From CAZOZZ01 sp965262425 (GTDB lineage Bacteria > Acidobacteriota > Terriglobia > 20CM-2-55-15), in NCBI GenBank assembly GCA_965262425.1, contig OZ253536.1, positions 6,138,001 to 6,202,000 of the forward strand: a stretch of 64,000 nt of DNA, in the 5' to 3' direction. Positions within the stretch are counted from its first letter, which is position 1; every line of letters starts with the position of its first letter. Below, piece by piece: positions 35,949-44,617 of this stretch. Both the position numbers and the translations under genes were made by a program. The notes below the pieces were generated by a model that did not search any database, was not told where the DNA came from, and saw only the letters and a list, made by a program, of their open reading frames with translations.

Positions 35949-36020
35949 CGCGAAGACACGAAGAAAACGAAGCCATCTGTGAGTCAGATTCCAACCCTTT
36001 GTTGACTTCGTGTCTTCGCC
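35949..36020. repeat. Hairpin-forming CGCGAAGACACGAAG inverted repeat
   Basis: CGCGAAGACACGAAG at 35949-35963 pairs with CTTCGTGTCTTCGC at 36006-36019 across a loop of about 42 bases, just after the dipeptidase stop. It could serve as a factor-dependent stop or mRNA end, but lacks a T-tract. Confidence 0.45.
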
Positions 36021-36055
36021 GTCGAGAAGATCGCTCCCGCGCTTCTCTCCCCTGC

Positions 36056-36188
36056 CAGGAGCCTGCGCGGCATAATCGGTCCATTATTTTCCCGAGTTTT
36101 CGTTAAATAGAACCCCTTAGAATCGAGAAAATCTGGCCTCGATTCTCCACTTTCTCGCTACGCTCCCTTCTGCCGCGCAGGCTCCTAG
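36056..36188. repeat. Palindromic AGGAGCCT element (family P), copy 1
   Basis: 133 bp between inverted ends AGGAGCCTGCGCGGCA (left, 36057) and its reverse complement ending at CTCCTAG (36188). The interior has a second stem built of TTTTCCCGA and its near-complement CGAGAAAATCTGG. It lacks a 26-nt internal segment found in copy 3. The spacer 36189-36434 holds another inverted repeat (GCAGGGGACA near 36232 and TGTCCCC-type complement near 36278) and otherwise nothing recognised. Confidence 0.7.
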
Positions 36189-36359
36189 GTCCGATCCACT
36201 ATTTTGTCGCGAAATTGACGCTCAGGGGGGTAGGCAGGGGACATGGGTGGACTATTTTTTGACACTTCTGACCGTGCCCGTCCCCTATGCCTGCGCGTAA
36301 ACACTTCAAACATAATGGCTTGTAGTTCCTCCACTGGCGGGACGGATGCCGTTCAGGAT

Positions 36360-36375
36360 TGGCATCGGAAGTGCT
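36360..36375 (+). promoter_or_regulatory. Candidate sigma-54 promoter before the 147-residue gene
   Basis: TGGCATCGGAAGTGCT has the exact GG-N10-GC spacing, a full TGGCA and TGCT in place of TTGCT. The ATG is 60 bases downstream, leaving room for a leader and the AGGAGG site. Such matches arise by chance in GC-rich DNA. Confidence 0.3.
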
Positions 36376-36434
36376 TTGACACTTGAAGTTGCTGGTCTCG
36401 AAAACACAGCGGACCGGCGCACAGGAGGTGCTTC

Positions 36435-36878
36435 ATGGTTGCGAAAGAGTTCTTGAGCGAACTGAACGAGACTCACGAGGTTTTCAACTGGCAGTACGGG
36501 GATCGAAGTCAACAGATTCGAGGTTTTCTTAAGACGGGCGAGACTCGTGCACCGTTCGATCCGATCGCAGCCCTGGCTTTTGTCAAGAGCGGGCGTGCTT
36601 TCGCCCAGGGCGACTGGCTTCGTGCCGGCACGATGCTCGGTCTTTCCGAAAGAGATTGTGACGCAATCATCGATGCGGCAAACAACAGACTGTGGAAATA
36701 CGTTGACGACAAACTGACGTTGGACGGCTACGACGAGTGGTTGCGTACCGAGTTGGTTGGCGCGGTCGGTCTCGAACCTGAATTCGACGCCGATCCGTCG
36801 ATTCCGAACGAGGACGTGTCGATCGTCGATACCGTTACGCATCGTCCGACCGCCGACGGCCAGCCCCAACACGTGTGA
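36435..36878 (+). CDS. Unknown helical protein paired with a ClpB-like ATPase
   Basis: 147 residues, not recognised. It has a strong ribosome site (AGGAGG, 5 bases before the ATG). The sequence is mostly predicted helix (FVKSGRAFAQGDWLRAGTML, SERDCDAIIDAANNRLWKYV), with no membrane segment or signal peptide. The acidic tail (EFDADPSIPNEDVSIVD) may be flexible. The AAA+ ATPase gene starts 16 bases later, so the two form an operon and this protein could be an adaptor or regulator of the ATPase; that is inference. Confidence 0.75.
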   Translation: MVAKEFLSELNETHEVFNWQYGDRSQQIRGFLKTGETRAPFDPIAALAFVKSGRAFAQGDWLRAGTMLGLSERDCDAIIDAANNRLWKYVDDKLTLDGYDEWLRTELVGAVGLEPEFDADPSIPNEDVSIVDTVTHRPTADGQPQHV

Positions 36879-36894
36879 TTGAAGGAGGGCTAAG

Positions 36895-38070
36895 ATGAAG
36901 AGCGCACATCGTTCTCAAGAAGTGCTTCTCGATCCTGAAGTGCGGAGCCCCGAGGTCCTCGATTACGAGCAGCAACTTCGTAACAGGATTGTCGGTCAGG
37001 ACCGTGCTGTCCGCCGGATGGTCAACATGTACCAGATCTTTCTGGCGGGGATGAACACGCCGGGTCGCCCTGTGGGCACGATGCTCTTCCTGGGACCGAC
37101 CGGTTCCGGAAAAACGCGTGTCGTGGAAGCGTCCGCGGAGATCCTGTTCGGCCATCACCGCGCGTTCATCAAGATCGACTGCGCGGAGTTTCAGCACAGC
37201 CACGAGATAGCGAAACTTATTGGATCGCCTCCAGGTTACCTCGGCCACCGCGAGACGCCCCCTCTCTTGACCCAGGAAGCTCTCGATCAGCATCACACTG
37301 ACAAGCTCAAACTGAGCCTCCTGCTCTTTGACGAAATCGAGAAGGCCGATGATGCGCTCTGGCAGCTGTTGCTTGGAGTGCTCGACAAGGGGACGTTGAC
37401 GCTGGGTGACAACCGGAGGGTGGATTTTTCCCGCACGATCGTCATGATGACGTCGAACCTGGGTGCGTCTGAAATGAGTGACCTTGTCGAAGGAGGTATC
37501 GGGTTCTCTTCTGGCCAGAGTACTCCGAACGTCGACTCCATCGATCAAAAGATCTACAAAACCGCAACCCATGTAGCGAAGAAGAAGTTCACGCCCGAAT
37601 TCATGAACAGAATAGACAAGGTTGTCGTGTTTCGAACGCTGACTCGGGATCACTTGAGAAAGATTGTCGACCTGGAACTCAACGAAGTGCGGAGCCGCAT
37701 ATTGGCCTCGCAGTCGGGCAGGCAGTTCATCCTGCACTGTTCGGAGCGCGCCCGAGAGTTCTTCCTCGACGAAGGAACTGATTTTAGGTACGGAGCCCGG
37801 CATCTGAAACGGGCCATCGAACGATACCTGGTCTTTCCGCTGTCCAATTTGATTGCGACAGGGCAGATCGAGCTCGGCGACGTGGTTAAAGCTGACCTGA
37901 ACCCCGAGACAAAGAAACTCACGTTCACACGCGAACGCTCGGCGACCTTCATGAACCCCCTGGACACCCCAGTACCCGAAGCTACGGATTTCCCGTTGTA
38001 TCAAACGGTGAGGGCGGCTCCGGATGCCCTGCTTCCATCTGCCAATCCGGATACGCAGAACATTTTTTAA
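36895..38070 (+). CDS. Single-ring AAA+ ATPase resembling the ClpB/ClpA D2 domain
   Basis: 391 residues, less than half the length of ClpB. The AAA+ core aligns with the second ring of Clp proteins: RIVGQDRAVRR, Walker A GPTGSGKT, pore loop GSPPGYLGH, Walker B LLLFDEIEKA, sensor-1 MMTSNLG, arginine finger in FMNRIDKVVVF, and sensor-2 YGARHLKRAIER followed by a D2-small domain. The N-terminal domain, first ring and middle coiled coil are absent. No ClpP-docking loop is evident. AAGGAGGG lies before the ATG. A disaggregase-like or remodelling role is likely; the substrate is unknown. Its stop codon abuts a half copy of the family P repeat. Confidence 0.85.
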   Translation: MKSAHRSQEVLLDPEVRSPEVLDYEQQLRNRIVGQDRAVRRMVNMYQIFLAGMNTPGRPVGTMLFLGPTGSGKTRVVEASAEILFGHHRAFIKIDCAEFQHSHEIAKLIGSPPGYLGHRETPPLLTQEALDQHHTDKLKLSLLLFDEIEKADDALWQLLLGVLDKGTLTLGDNRRVDFSRTIVMMTSNLGASEMSDLVEGGIGFSSGQSTPNVDSIDQKIYKTATHVAKKKFTPEFMNRIDKVVVFRTLTRDHLRKIVDLELNEVRSRILASQSGRQFILHCSERAREFFLDEGTDFRYGARHLKRAIERYLVFPLSNLIATGQIELGDVVKADLNPETKKLTFTRERSATFMNPLDTPVPEATDFPLYQTVRAAPDALLPSANPDTQNIF

Positions 38071-38142
38071 CGAAAAATCGAGAAAATATGGACCGATTAT
38101 ACCGCTTTCGCAGTAGATCTCTTCTGCCGCGCAGGCTCCTAG
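38069..38142. repeat. Family P palindromic element, half copy
   Basis: 74 bp matching the reverse complement of the left half of the element at 51881-52047, from the central AACGAAAAATCG to the terminal GGCTCCTAG. The other half is missing. It starts at the last two bases of the AAA+ gene's stop codon. Confidence 0.65.
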
Positions 38143-38176
38143 CATCCACACCTTGAACGAGTTGCTTTAGCAAGAA

Positions 38177-38206
38177 AAGGCCCCGGACCGAACCGGGGCC
38201 TTTTTT
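38177..38206 (+). terminator. Rho-independent terminator after the AAA+ operon
   Basis: A GC-rich stem (AAGGCCCCGG / CCGGGGCC) with a 6-base loop is followed by six T. It lies 106 bases after the AAA+ stop. The rest of the spacer to the IS630 element at 38379 shows nothing recognisable. Confidence 0.9.
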
Positions 38207-38378
38207 GCTATTCGGGCACGGGCAGCCCGGAGCCTTCCGGCGCCCCGGTTTCTACCTCATCTCCGCACAATCTGCGTATCGACCCGAACCCCGGAAGTCG
38301 GCTCCCAAACCTGATCCAAACCGCCACAGCCTGCTAATGCAAAGACCCGAAAATGCCGATCCATACATATGAATGCTA

Positions 38379-39529
38379 GTGTAGTCCGTCACAGTTAATG
38401 TAACTTATTCAGCTTTCCTACGTCTGAGTATATATGAGGAGAGCACCGACGATTAAATTGGACATTCCTGTGCGGAAGGAACTGGAGCGACTGAGCCGAA
38501 GCCGCAGTGTGGCGGTCCGGTTGGCGGAACGATCTCGAATTGTCTTGCTGGCCGCCGGGGGTCTGGACAATCAGGAGATCGCTGCCAAGTTGGACATCAC
38601 TCGTCAAAAGGCCGGACGTTGGCGCGATCGTTTCGTTGAAGATGGCCTCGGGGGAATCGAAAAGGACGCTTCCCGCAGTGGACGGATTCCCTCGATCGGC
38701 CGCCGGAAGCGGGCCCGGATCGTGAAGAAGACGGTCGAAGGGAAGCCTCCGAACGCCACGCACTGGAGCCGGTCCTTGATGGCCAGGGCAACCGGCGTCA
38801 GCGAGTCCACGGTAGGGAGAATCTGGCGGGCTCATGGCTTGAAGCCTCATCTGGCACGCACCTTCAAACTTTCCAACGACAAACAATTTGTCGAGAAGTT
38901 GGAGGATGTGGTCGGTTTGTATCTGAACCCTCCGGAAAACGCCATTGTTTTGTCCTGCGATGAGAAGAGCCAGATGCAGGCCCTGGACCGCACGCAACCC
39001 GGGTTACCTCTGAAGAAGGGGCGGTGCGGCACCCTCACCCACGACTACAAACGCAACGGGACGACCACGATGTTCGCCGCGCTCAATACGCTGGACGGCT
39101 CGATTATCGGGACCTGTATGCCGAAGCATCGTCATCAGGAATGGATCCGGTTTCTCAATCAGATCAAACGTTCCGTGCCGAAAGACAAACAGATCCATAT
39201 CATTTGCGACAACTACGCCACGCACAAACATCAGAAAGTCGTCAACTGGTTGAAGCGCAACACGCGCTTTCATGTGCACTTCACACCGACCAGTGCATCC
39301 TGGCTGAACATGGTCGAACGCTTCTTCCGGGATCTTTCCGAACAACGGCTTCGGCGCGGGGTTTTCCATTCGGTTCCTGAGCTAATCCAGGCCGTGGAGG
39401 AATATGTCGGGGGTCACAATCAGAACCCGAAGCCCTTCATTTGGACCGCAACGGCTTCCGATATTCTTGAAAAAGTTCAACGTGCCCGAAAGAAGCTCGA
39501 TAAGTTACAGTCTGTTTGACGGGGACCAC
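38379..39529 (+). mobile_element. IS630-family insertion sequence, copy 1
   Basis: 1151 bp flanked by TA at 38377-38378 and 39530-39531. The ends are partly matching inverted repeats: GTGTAGTCCGTCACAG at the left and, read inward, GTGGTCCCCGTCAAAC at the right, then both CTGTAACTTAT-like. The rebuilt target is GCTAGT. Copies 2 and 3 are nearly identical. Confidence 0.93.
38434..39519 (+). CDS. IS630-family transposase (copy 1)
   Basis: 361 residues. The N-terminal helix-turn-helix (GLDNQEIAAKLDITRQKAGR) is followed by a second helical DNA-binding part (HWSRSLMARATGVSESTVGR) and a DDE domain: SCDEKSQMQALD, HIICDNYATHKH, and Glu in SWLNMVERFFRDLSEQ. Intact. It differs from copy 2 at one residue (Ile versus Thr in RIPSxGRR). 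Confidence 0.95.
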   Translation: MRRAPTIKLDIPVRKELERLSRSRSVAVRLAERSRIVLLAAGGLDNQEIAAKLDITRQKAGRWRDRFVEDGLGGIEKDASRSGRIPSIGRRKRARIVKKTVEGKPPNATHWSRSLMARATGVSESTVGRIWRAHGLKPHLARTFKLSNDKQFVEKLEDVVGLYLNPPENAIVLSCDEKSQMQALDRTQPGLPLKKGRCGTLTHDYKRNGTTTMFAALNTLDGSIIGTCMPKHRHQEWIRFLNQIKRSVPKDKQIHIICDNYATHKHQKVVNWLKRNTRFHVHFTPTSASWLNMVERFFRDLSEQRLRRGVFHSVPELIQAVEEYVGGHNQNPKPFIWTATASDILEKVQRARKKLDKLQSV

Positions 39530-39567
39530 TAGTGCCTGGAGAGGCCGAACAAAAGGGTGGGAGAACG

Positions 39568-40296
39568 ATGAGTCGATTGATTCAGTTTCCATTTAACGCC
39601 GGGTCCGTTAGTCCCGACGGTGATCTAGGTCCGACGTCCCAACGTGACAGGGTCGCCTACGTCGTCCACACGGACAAATTGACAGGCCTGTACGAGCGCG
39701 CGGTGTTCGAGGACAGGCTCTCCATGGAGATGGCCCGCTGTAATCGCCGCGGAGGATCGTTGTCCGCAATGATTCTCGCCGTCGACCGATTTCGGCGACT
39801 CAACGAATCCGAGGGCGCCAGAGCGGCAGAACGCGTCCTGGTATCGGTTGCTCGTTACCTCCGGGAAACGGCGCGAATTACCGACGCGGTCGGACGATGG
39901 GGTGCCGAACAGTTTTGTATGGTTCTGCCAGACACCGAACTCCGGGAGGCAACACTCATCGCAGACCATTTGCGTGAAACCATCGCTTCCCAGACGTTCG
40001 ACGGCGAGTCGGGCGAGAACTTCAAAATAACTTGCAGCGTCGGTGTGGCCCAGTGGAATCAGTCAAAAGAGACCACACGAGAGTTCCCGGAACGTCTTGA
40101 ACGCGCTCTGGACTTTGCCACCCACCTCGGTGGCGACGCACTCGAAGCCGCACCGTATCGAAGCGCCAAGCTGGACCCGTCGGCTTCGTCTTTCGATGCC
40201 GGTCCGATCGATCCCTCGAAATGGGGCATCCCCAGGACCTTCTTTGTCGTTCCCGAGCCCGTCGAAAACCCGATTCCGACCGAGTCGATCAGCTAG
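39568..40296 (+). CDS. Degenerate GGDEF-domain protein
   Basis: About 242 residues from the ATG at 39568, which has GGTGGGAG upstream. The GGDEF fold is recognisable (HTDKLTGLYERAVFEDRLSM, DAVGRWGAEQFCMVLPDTEL, KITCSVGVAQ), but the signature reads WGAEQF, so the catalytic Asp/Glu pair is altered and the domain is probably inactive or a nucleotide sensor. No inhibitory site is seen. IS630 copy 1 ends 37 bases before the ATG and has probably replaced its promoter. The C-terminal 50 residues are Pro/Ser-rich. Confidence 0.82.
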   Translation: MSRLIQFPFNAGSVSPDGDLGPTSQRDRVAYVVHTDKLTGLYERAVFEDRLSMEMARCNRRGGSLSAMILAVDRFRRLNESEGARAAERVLVSVARYLRETARITDAVGRWGAEQFCMVLPDTELREATLIADHLRETIASQTFDGESGENFKITCSVGVAQWNQSKETTREFPERLERALDFATHLGGDALEAAPYRSAKLDPSASSFDAGPIDPSKWGIPRTFFVVPEPVENPIPTESIS

Positions 40297-40346
40297 CAGC
40301 CCGTGGTGGAAGTCTATAGGGTCGCGTTACGAGCGCCATGGGGCTA

Positions 40347-41497
40347 GTGGTCCCCGTCAAACAGACTGTAACTTATCGAGCTTCTTTCGGGCACGTTGAA
40401 CTTTTTCAAGAATATCGGAAGCCGTTGCGGTCCAAATGAAGGGCTTCGGGTTCTGATTGTGACCCCCGACATATTCCTCCACGGCCTGGATTAGCTCAGG
40501 AACCGAATGGAAAACCCCGCGCCGAAGCCGTTGTTCGGAAAGATCCCGGAAGAAGCGTTCGACCATGTTCAGCCAGGATGCACTGGTCGGTGTGAAGTGC
40601 ACATGAAAGCGCGTGTTGCGCTTCAACCAGTTGACGACTTTCTGATGTTTGTGCGTGGCGTAGTTGTCGCAAATGATATGGATCTGTTTGTCTTTCGGCA
40701 CGGAACGTTTGATCTGATTGAGAAACCGGATCCATTCCTGATGACGATGCTTCGGCATACAGGTCCCGATAATCGAGCCGTCCAGCGTATTGAGCGCGGC
40801 GAACATCGTGGTCGTCCCGTTGCGTTTGTAGTCGTGGGTGAGGGTGCCGCACCGCCCCTTCTTCAGAGGTAACCCGGGTTGCGTGCGGTCCAGGGCCTGC
40901 ATCTGGCTCTTCTCATCGCAGGACAAAACAATGGCGTTTTCCGGAGGGTTCAGATACAAACCGACCACATCCTCCAACTTCTCGACAAATTGTTTGTCGT
41001 TGGAAAGTTTGAAGGTGCGTGCCAGATGAGGCTTCAAGCCATGAGCCCGCCAGATTCTCCCTACCGTGGACTCGCTGACGCCGGTTGCCCTGGCCATCAA
41101 GGACCGGCTCCAGTGCGTGGCGTTCGGAGGCTTCCCTTCGACCGTCTTCTTCACGATCCGGGCCCGCTTCCGGCGGCCGGTCGAGGGAATCCGTCCACTG
41201 CGGGAAGCGTCCTTTTCGATTCCCCCGAGGCCATCTTCAACGAAACGATCGCGCCAACGTCCGGCCTTTTGACGAGTGATGTCCAACTTGGCAGCGATCT
41301 CCTGATTGTCCAGACCCCCGGCGGCCAGCAAGACAATTCGAGATCGTTCCGCCAACCGGACCGCCACACTGCGGCTTCGGCTCAGTCGCTCCAGTTCCTT
41401 CCGCACAGGAATGTCCAATTTAATCGTCGGTGCTCTCCTCATATATACTCAGACGTAGGAAAGCTGAATAAGTTACATTAACTGTGACGGACTACAC
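40347..41497 (-). mobile_element. IS630-family insertion sequence, copy 2
   Basis: 1151 bp, minus orientation, flanked by TA at 40345-40346 and 41498-41499; the rebuilt target is GCTAGA inside the family Q element. The sequence is nearly identical to copy 1, so transposition was recent. Confidence 0.93.
40357..41442 (-). CDS. IS630-family transposase (copy 2)
   Basis: 361 residues, intact, same DDE residues as copy 1 (SCDEKSQ, ICDNYATHK, NMVERFF). One visible substitution (Thr in RIPSTGRR). Confidence 0.95.
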   Translation of the reverse strand: MRRAPTIKLDIPVRKELERLSRSRSVAVRLAERSRIVLLAAGGLDNQEIAAKLDITRQKAGRWRDRFVEDGLGGIEKDASRSGRIPSTGRRKRARIVKKTVEGKPPNATHWSRSLMARATGVSESTVGRIWRAHGLKPHLARTFKLSNDKQFVEKLEDVVGLYLNPPENAIVLSCDEKSQMQALDRTQPGLPLKKGRCGTLTHDYKRNGTTTMFAALNTLDGSIIGTCMPKHRHQEWIRFLNQIKRSVPKDKQIHIICDNYATHKHQKVVNWLKRNTRFHVHFTPTSASWLNMVERFFRDLSEQRLRRGVFHSVPELIQAVEEYVGGHNQNPKPFIWTATASDILEKVQRARKKLDKLQSV

Positions 41498-41719
41498 TAG
41501 ATGCAAGGCGCCGCGACGACGTCGATGCTCTTCATCGATCTAGGAGTGGCAACGCCGCAGCTGGCCCCATGCCGTCGTAACCCGTAGGGCGCAGGGGTCT
41601 TCGGGCCACAGGCTTTGTCATTCGTCGGTCACGATGACAAAGCATCGTTCCGCTCCTCATTTCGCGCCTGAGACCCGAATACCCCTGCGCGCGACCCTAT
41701 AGACTTCCACCACGGGCTG

Positions 41720-41985
41720 CTCGGCTTCCAAAAACACAACTCATTTCATGGTCTGACTTTTCAACCCAAAGACGCAGAGAACGCAAAGGTCGCAGAATTT
41801 TTTCAGTTCAGTGGACCAGAGCGAATCCAATCTGCGTAATCCGCGTAATCTGCGTACGGACTTCGGACCTCCGTCCCCCCCTCTCCCACAGATGGAACAT
41901 TCCGGGATCGCCTTCGTAAGTAACCTTTGACTGTGACGTCTAGCAGGCAAGGTGCGTCACTTAAGAGCGCAACAGAGGGAGAACT
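41720..41985. other. Spacer before the ADOP permease
   Basis: No gene is supported. It contains short tandem-like units (ATCTGCGTAATCCGCGTAAT near 41828-41852), an AAGACGCAGAGAACGC motif, and a GGACTTCGGACCTCCG fragment related to the repeat at 19156. A GAGGGAG site precedes the permease start. Confidence 0.4.
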
Positions 41986-44454
41986 ATGGAGACCTGGATA
42001 AGGGATTTGAAGTACGCGGCGCGGACGCTGGCACGGAACCCGGGGTTCACGGCGGTCGTCGTTCTCACGCTGGCGCTGGGAATCGGGGCGAACACGGCGA
42101 TGTTCAGCGTTATCAACGCGGTGGTCCTTAAACCGCTTCCCGTTCTGAACCCACACGAGCTGGCAAATCTCTACACGTGGCGGGCCGACGAATTTCTGGC
42201 GAACCAGCCTTCTTCCTTCTACGATTTCAACTACTACAGGGCCAACAATCGTGTCTTCTCGGGCCTTGCCGCCTATGCCCTCGCTCCTGCGAGTCTCGGC
42301 GACGGACGGGAAGCTTCGATGATCATGGGTGAAACCGTTTCCGGAAATTACTTTGAGGTTCTGGGTGTCGCCCCGGTCCTGGGGCGCTTCTTTCGTCCTG
42401 AAGAGGACGTGACGAAGGGGGAGCACCCCGTAGTCGTGATCAGTAGCGCCCTGTGGAGCGTCCGGTTCGGCTCGGACCCGGACATTGCAGGATCGAGCGT
42501 GCGGTTGAACGGATATCCATACACCGTTATCGGGGTTGCGCCTGAATCGTTCACCGGTGGAATGCGCGGCTTCGCATCCGACTTCTGGATTCCGCTGATG
42601 ATGGTGCAGCAACTAAATCCCGGAACCACTCAGTTGGACAGTCGCGAGAACCGTTGGCTCTTCATCGTCGGACGTCTCAAGGCAGGTGTGGACATCGATC
42701 CCGCGCGTGCCGACGTCAAGACGCTGGCCGCCCAACTCTCGCTCGACGACCCGAATGCGGAAGAGACGGACACCGCCACGCTGGTTCCCACCAATAGCGT
42801 CGTCTTTCTGCCCGACGCCGACAACGCGATCTTTGCCGTTTCGGGACTCTTGATGGCACTGGTGGGGACCGTTCTGCTGATTGCCAGCGCCAACGTTGCC
42901 AACCTGTTGCTGGCCCGATCGATAGCTCGACGGAAGGAGATCGCCGTCCGGATGTCGATGGGCGCGGGTCGCTGGCGCCTGGTCCGGCAGATGTTGACCG
43001 AAAGCCTGTTGTTGTCGTTGATGGCCGGCGTCGTGGCATTTGTCTTCGCCCGGTGGTCTGCCGGGTTTGTCGTGGGCCTTCTTACCCAGGTACCGTTGCC
43101 ACTGGACATTCGTCTGGCTCTGGACCTTGGGATCGACTGGAGAATCCTCGGTTTCAGCCTCATGGTATCGGTCGTGACGGCCGTCCTGTTTGGCCTGGTC
43201 CCTGCTCTCGAGAGCTCCCGTGTGGATCTGATCGGCAGTCTCAAGGACACGGCGGGCGCCGTGACCTCCGACAGGAAACGTTTCCGTCTTCGAGGCGCCC
43301 TGGTTGTTTCACAGGTCACGCTGTCGTTGTTGTTGCTGATATCTGCCGGTCTGTTCCTGCGAAGCCTTCTAAACGTTCACACGACCGATCCGGGATTCGA
43401 GACCGACGGAGTTTTCACGGCCCAGCTCCTGCCGATGTTGCGAGGGTACGACGATGAGCGTGCGACACAGTTCTATGAGGCGCTGCTCGATCGCGTGCGC
43501 ACGTTACCCGGCGTGGAAGCGGCGAGCCTGGTGACACATCTGCCCCTCAACCTGAGCATTCGGACGAGCAGTGCCTTGCCCGAGGGTCAGCCCGTCGTCC
43601 CTCAAAGGGACTTTCCGTCGATCGACAACACGAACGTCTGGCCCGGATATTTCCGGACAATGGGGATAACGGTTCTATCGGGAAGGGACTTCGAGGCTCG
43701 GGATACGCCGGATTCTCCGGACGTGATGATCGTGAACCAGGCCCTGGTCGAGCGGTATTGGCCAGGCGAAGATCCGATCGGAAAAATCATCCGAACCGGC
43801 CGGGAAGGTGGCGATCGGTACCGTGTTGTCGGTGTCGTTTCCAACGGCCGATATCGAACCCTTGGAGAGGATCCCCGCCCGTTCATGTATCGATCCCTAC
43901 TTCAGATGAACGAAGGGATAGCCGATCTGTTGGTGCTGGCGCCAGGTGCTTCGGCTTCGTTCCTGGGGACTCTGAGGGAGGAGGTTCTGGCGATCGATGC
44001 CGACGTTCCCGTCACGAACATGGCCATGTTGGAGGATCGTCTGAGCCTGCCCCTTCTGCTGCCCCGCATGGGAGCATTGCTGTTTGGCGTAATCGGGGTC
44101 ATCGGACTGATTCTTGCCGCGACGGGAATTCTCGGCGTCATGTCCTACGCAGTGAGCCAGCGTACCCGGGAGATCGGAATTCGAGTCGCCCTTGGGGCCG
44201 GACCCAGGGTTATTCTGGGCTTGATCGTCGGTCACGGACTGCTGCTGGCCGGAGTCGGTGTTGGCCTGGGAACTGTGGCTGCCTTTGGGCTGACCCGCTT
44301 CTTGAGTGCTTTGCTGGTGGGGGTCAGTCCTTCCGATCCGATTACTTTTCTGGGAGTCGTCCTGTTGTTGGTCGGCGTCGCTGCCATCGCGTGCTACGTG
44401 CCGGCCCGGCGGGCCTTGAGCGTCGATCCGATGGATGCTCTGCGGTCGGAGTAA
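41986..44454 (+). CDS. ADOP-type duplicated ABC permease (MacB/FtsX family)
   Basis: 822 residues starting METWIRDLKYAARTLARNPG, typical of acidobacterial duplicated orphan permeases. Order: membrane helix (FTAVVVLTLALGIGANTAMF), MacB-like periplasmic core (about 50-280), FtsX domain with three helices (LMALVGTVLLIASANVANLL, SLMAGVVAFVFARWSAG), then a second helix, core (about 450-680) and FtsX domain (ILGVMSYAVSQRTREIGIRV, ALGAGPRVILGLIVGHG). No ATP-binding partner gene is adjacent, as usual for this class. It probably exports or senses peptides or antimicrobials; the substrate is unknown. Confidence 0.92.
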   Translation: METWIRDLKYAARTLARNPGFTAVVVLTLALGIGANTAMFSVINAVVLKPLPVLNPHELANLYTWRADEFLANQPSSFYDFNYYRANNRVFSGLAAYALAPASLGDGREASMIMGETVSGNYFEVLGVAPVLGRFFRPEEDVTKGEHPVVVISSALWSVRFGSDPDIAGSSVRLNGYPYTVIGVAPESFTGGMRGFASDFWIPLMMVQQLNPGTTQLDSRENRWLFIVGRLKAGVDIDPARADVKTLAAQLSLDDPNAEETDTATLVPTNSVVFLPDADNAIFAVSGLLMALVGTVLLIASANVANLLLARSIARRKEIAVRMSMGAGRWRLVRQMLTESLLLSLMAGVVAFVFARWSAGFVVGLLTQVPLPLDIRLALDLGIDWRILGFSLMVSVVTAVLFGLVPALESSRVDLIGSLKDTAGAVTSDRKRFRLRGALVVSQVTLSLLLLISAGLFLRSLLNVHTTDPGFETDGVFTAQLLPMLRGYDDERATQFYEALLDRVRTLPGVEAASLVTHLPLNLSIRTSSALPEGQPVVPQRDFPSIDNTNVWPGYFRTMGITVLSGRDFEARDTPDSPDVMIVNQALVERYWPGEDPIGKIIRTGREGGDRYRVVGVVSNGRYRTLGEDPRPFMYRSLLQMNEGIADLLVLAPGASASFLGTLREEVLAIDADVPVTNMAMLEDRLSLPLLLPRMGALLFGVIGVIGLILAATGILGVMSYAVSQRTREIGIRVALGAGPRVILGLIVGHGLLLAGVGVGLGTVAAFGLTRFLSALLVGVSPSDPITFLGVVLLLVGVAAIACYVPARRALSVDPMDALRSE

Positions 44455-44498
44455 CAGGCGCTGCAGCTACTGGGTCTTTCGAATTGTCTTCCTGAGTC

Positions 44499-44523
44499 AC
44501 GTTATCTCTGGCGGGGACCACTA
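44499..44523. repeat. Half copy of the IS630-like palindrome
   Basis: ACGTTATCTCTGGCGGGGAC followed by CAC-TA matches the loop and right arm of the palindrome at 51714-51766. The end GTGGTCCCCG is the same as the right end of IS630 here, and TA follows. Confidence 0.55.
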
Positions 44524-44536
44524 GGTTGTACCAGGA

Positions 44537-44617
44537 AGGAAGTGGTCAGTTTCCAGGGGTCGGAGTGGCAGCAACTGACGTCCCTCGACAACTGACCCCT
44601 GACCACTGACCACTTCC
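44537..44617. repeat. GGAAGTGGTCAG / CTGACCACTTCC inverted repeat
   Basis: GAAGTGGTCAGT at the left pairs with ACTGACCACTTCC at the right, across about 55 bases. It lies between convergent genes and its end touches the hybrid kinase stop codon; it may act as a bidirectional stop structure. Confidence 0.5.

Larger units (their letters stand above)
40297..41719. repeat. Element with 30-bp terminal inverted repeat (family Q), copy A, split by IS630
   Basis: The ends are perfect 30-bp inverted repeats beginning CAGCCCGTGGTGGAAGTC (40297-40326 and 41690-41719). Without IS630 and one TA the element is 270 bp. The interior holds a further imperfect stem (GCAGGGGTCTTCGGG against CCCGAATACCCCTGC) around AGGCTTTGTCA / TGACAAAGC. 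No coding capacity is evident. The left end begins directly after the stop codon of the degenerate GGDEF gene. Copy B is at 61455-61677. Confidence 0.8.
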
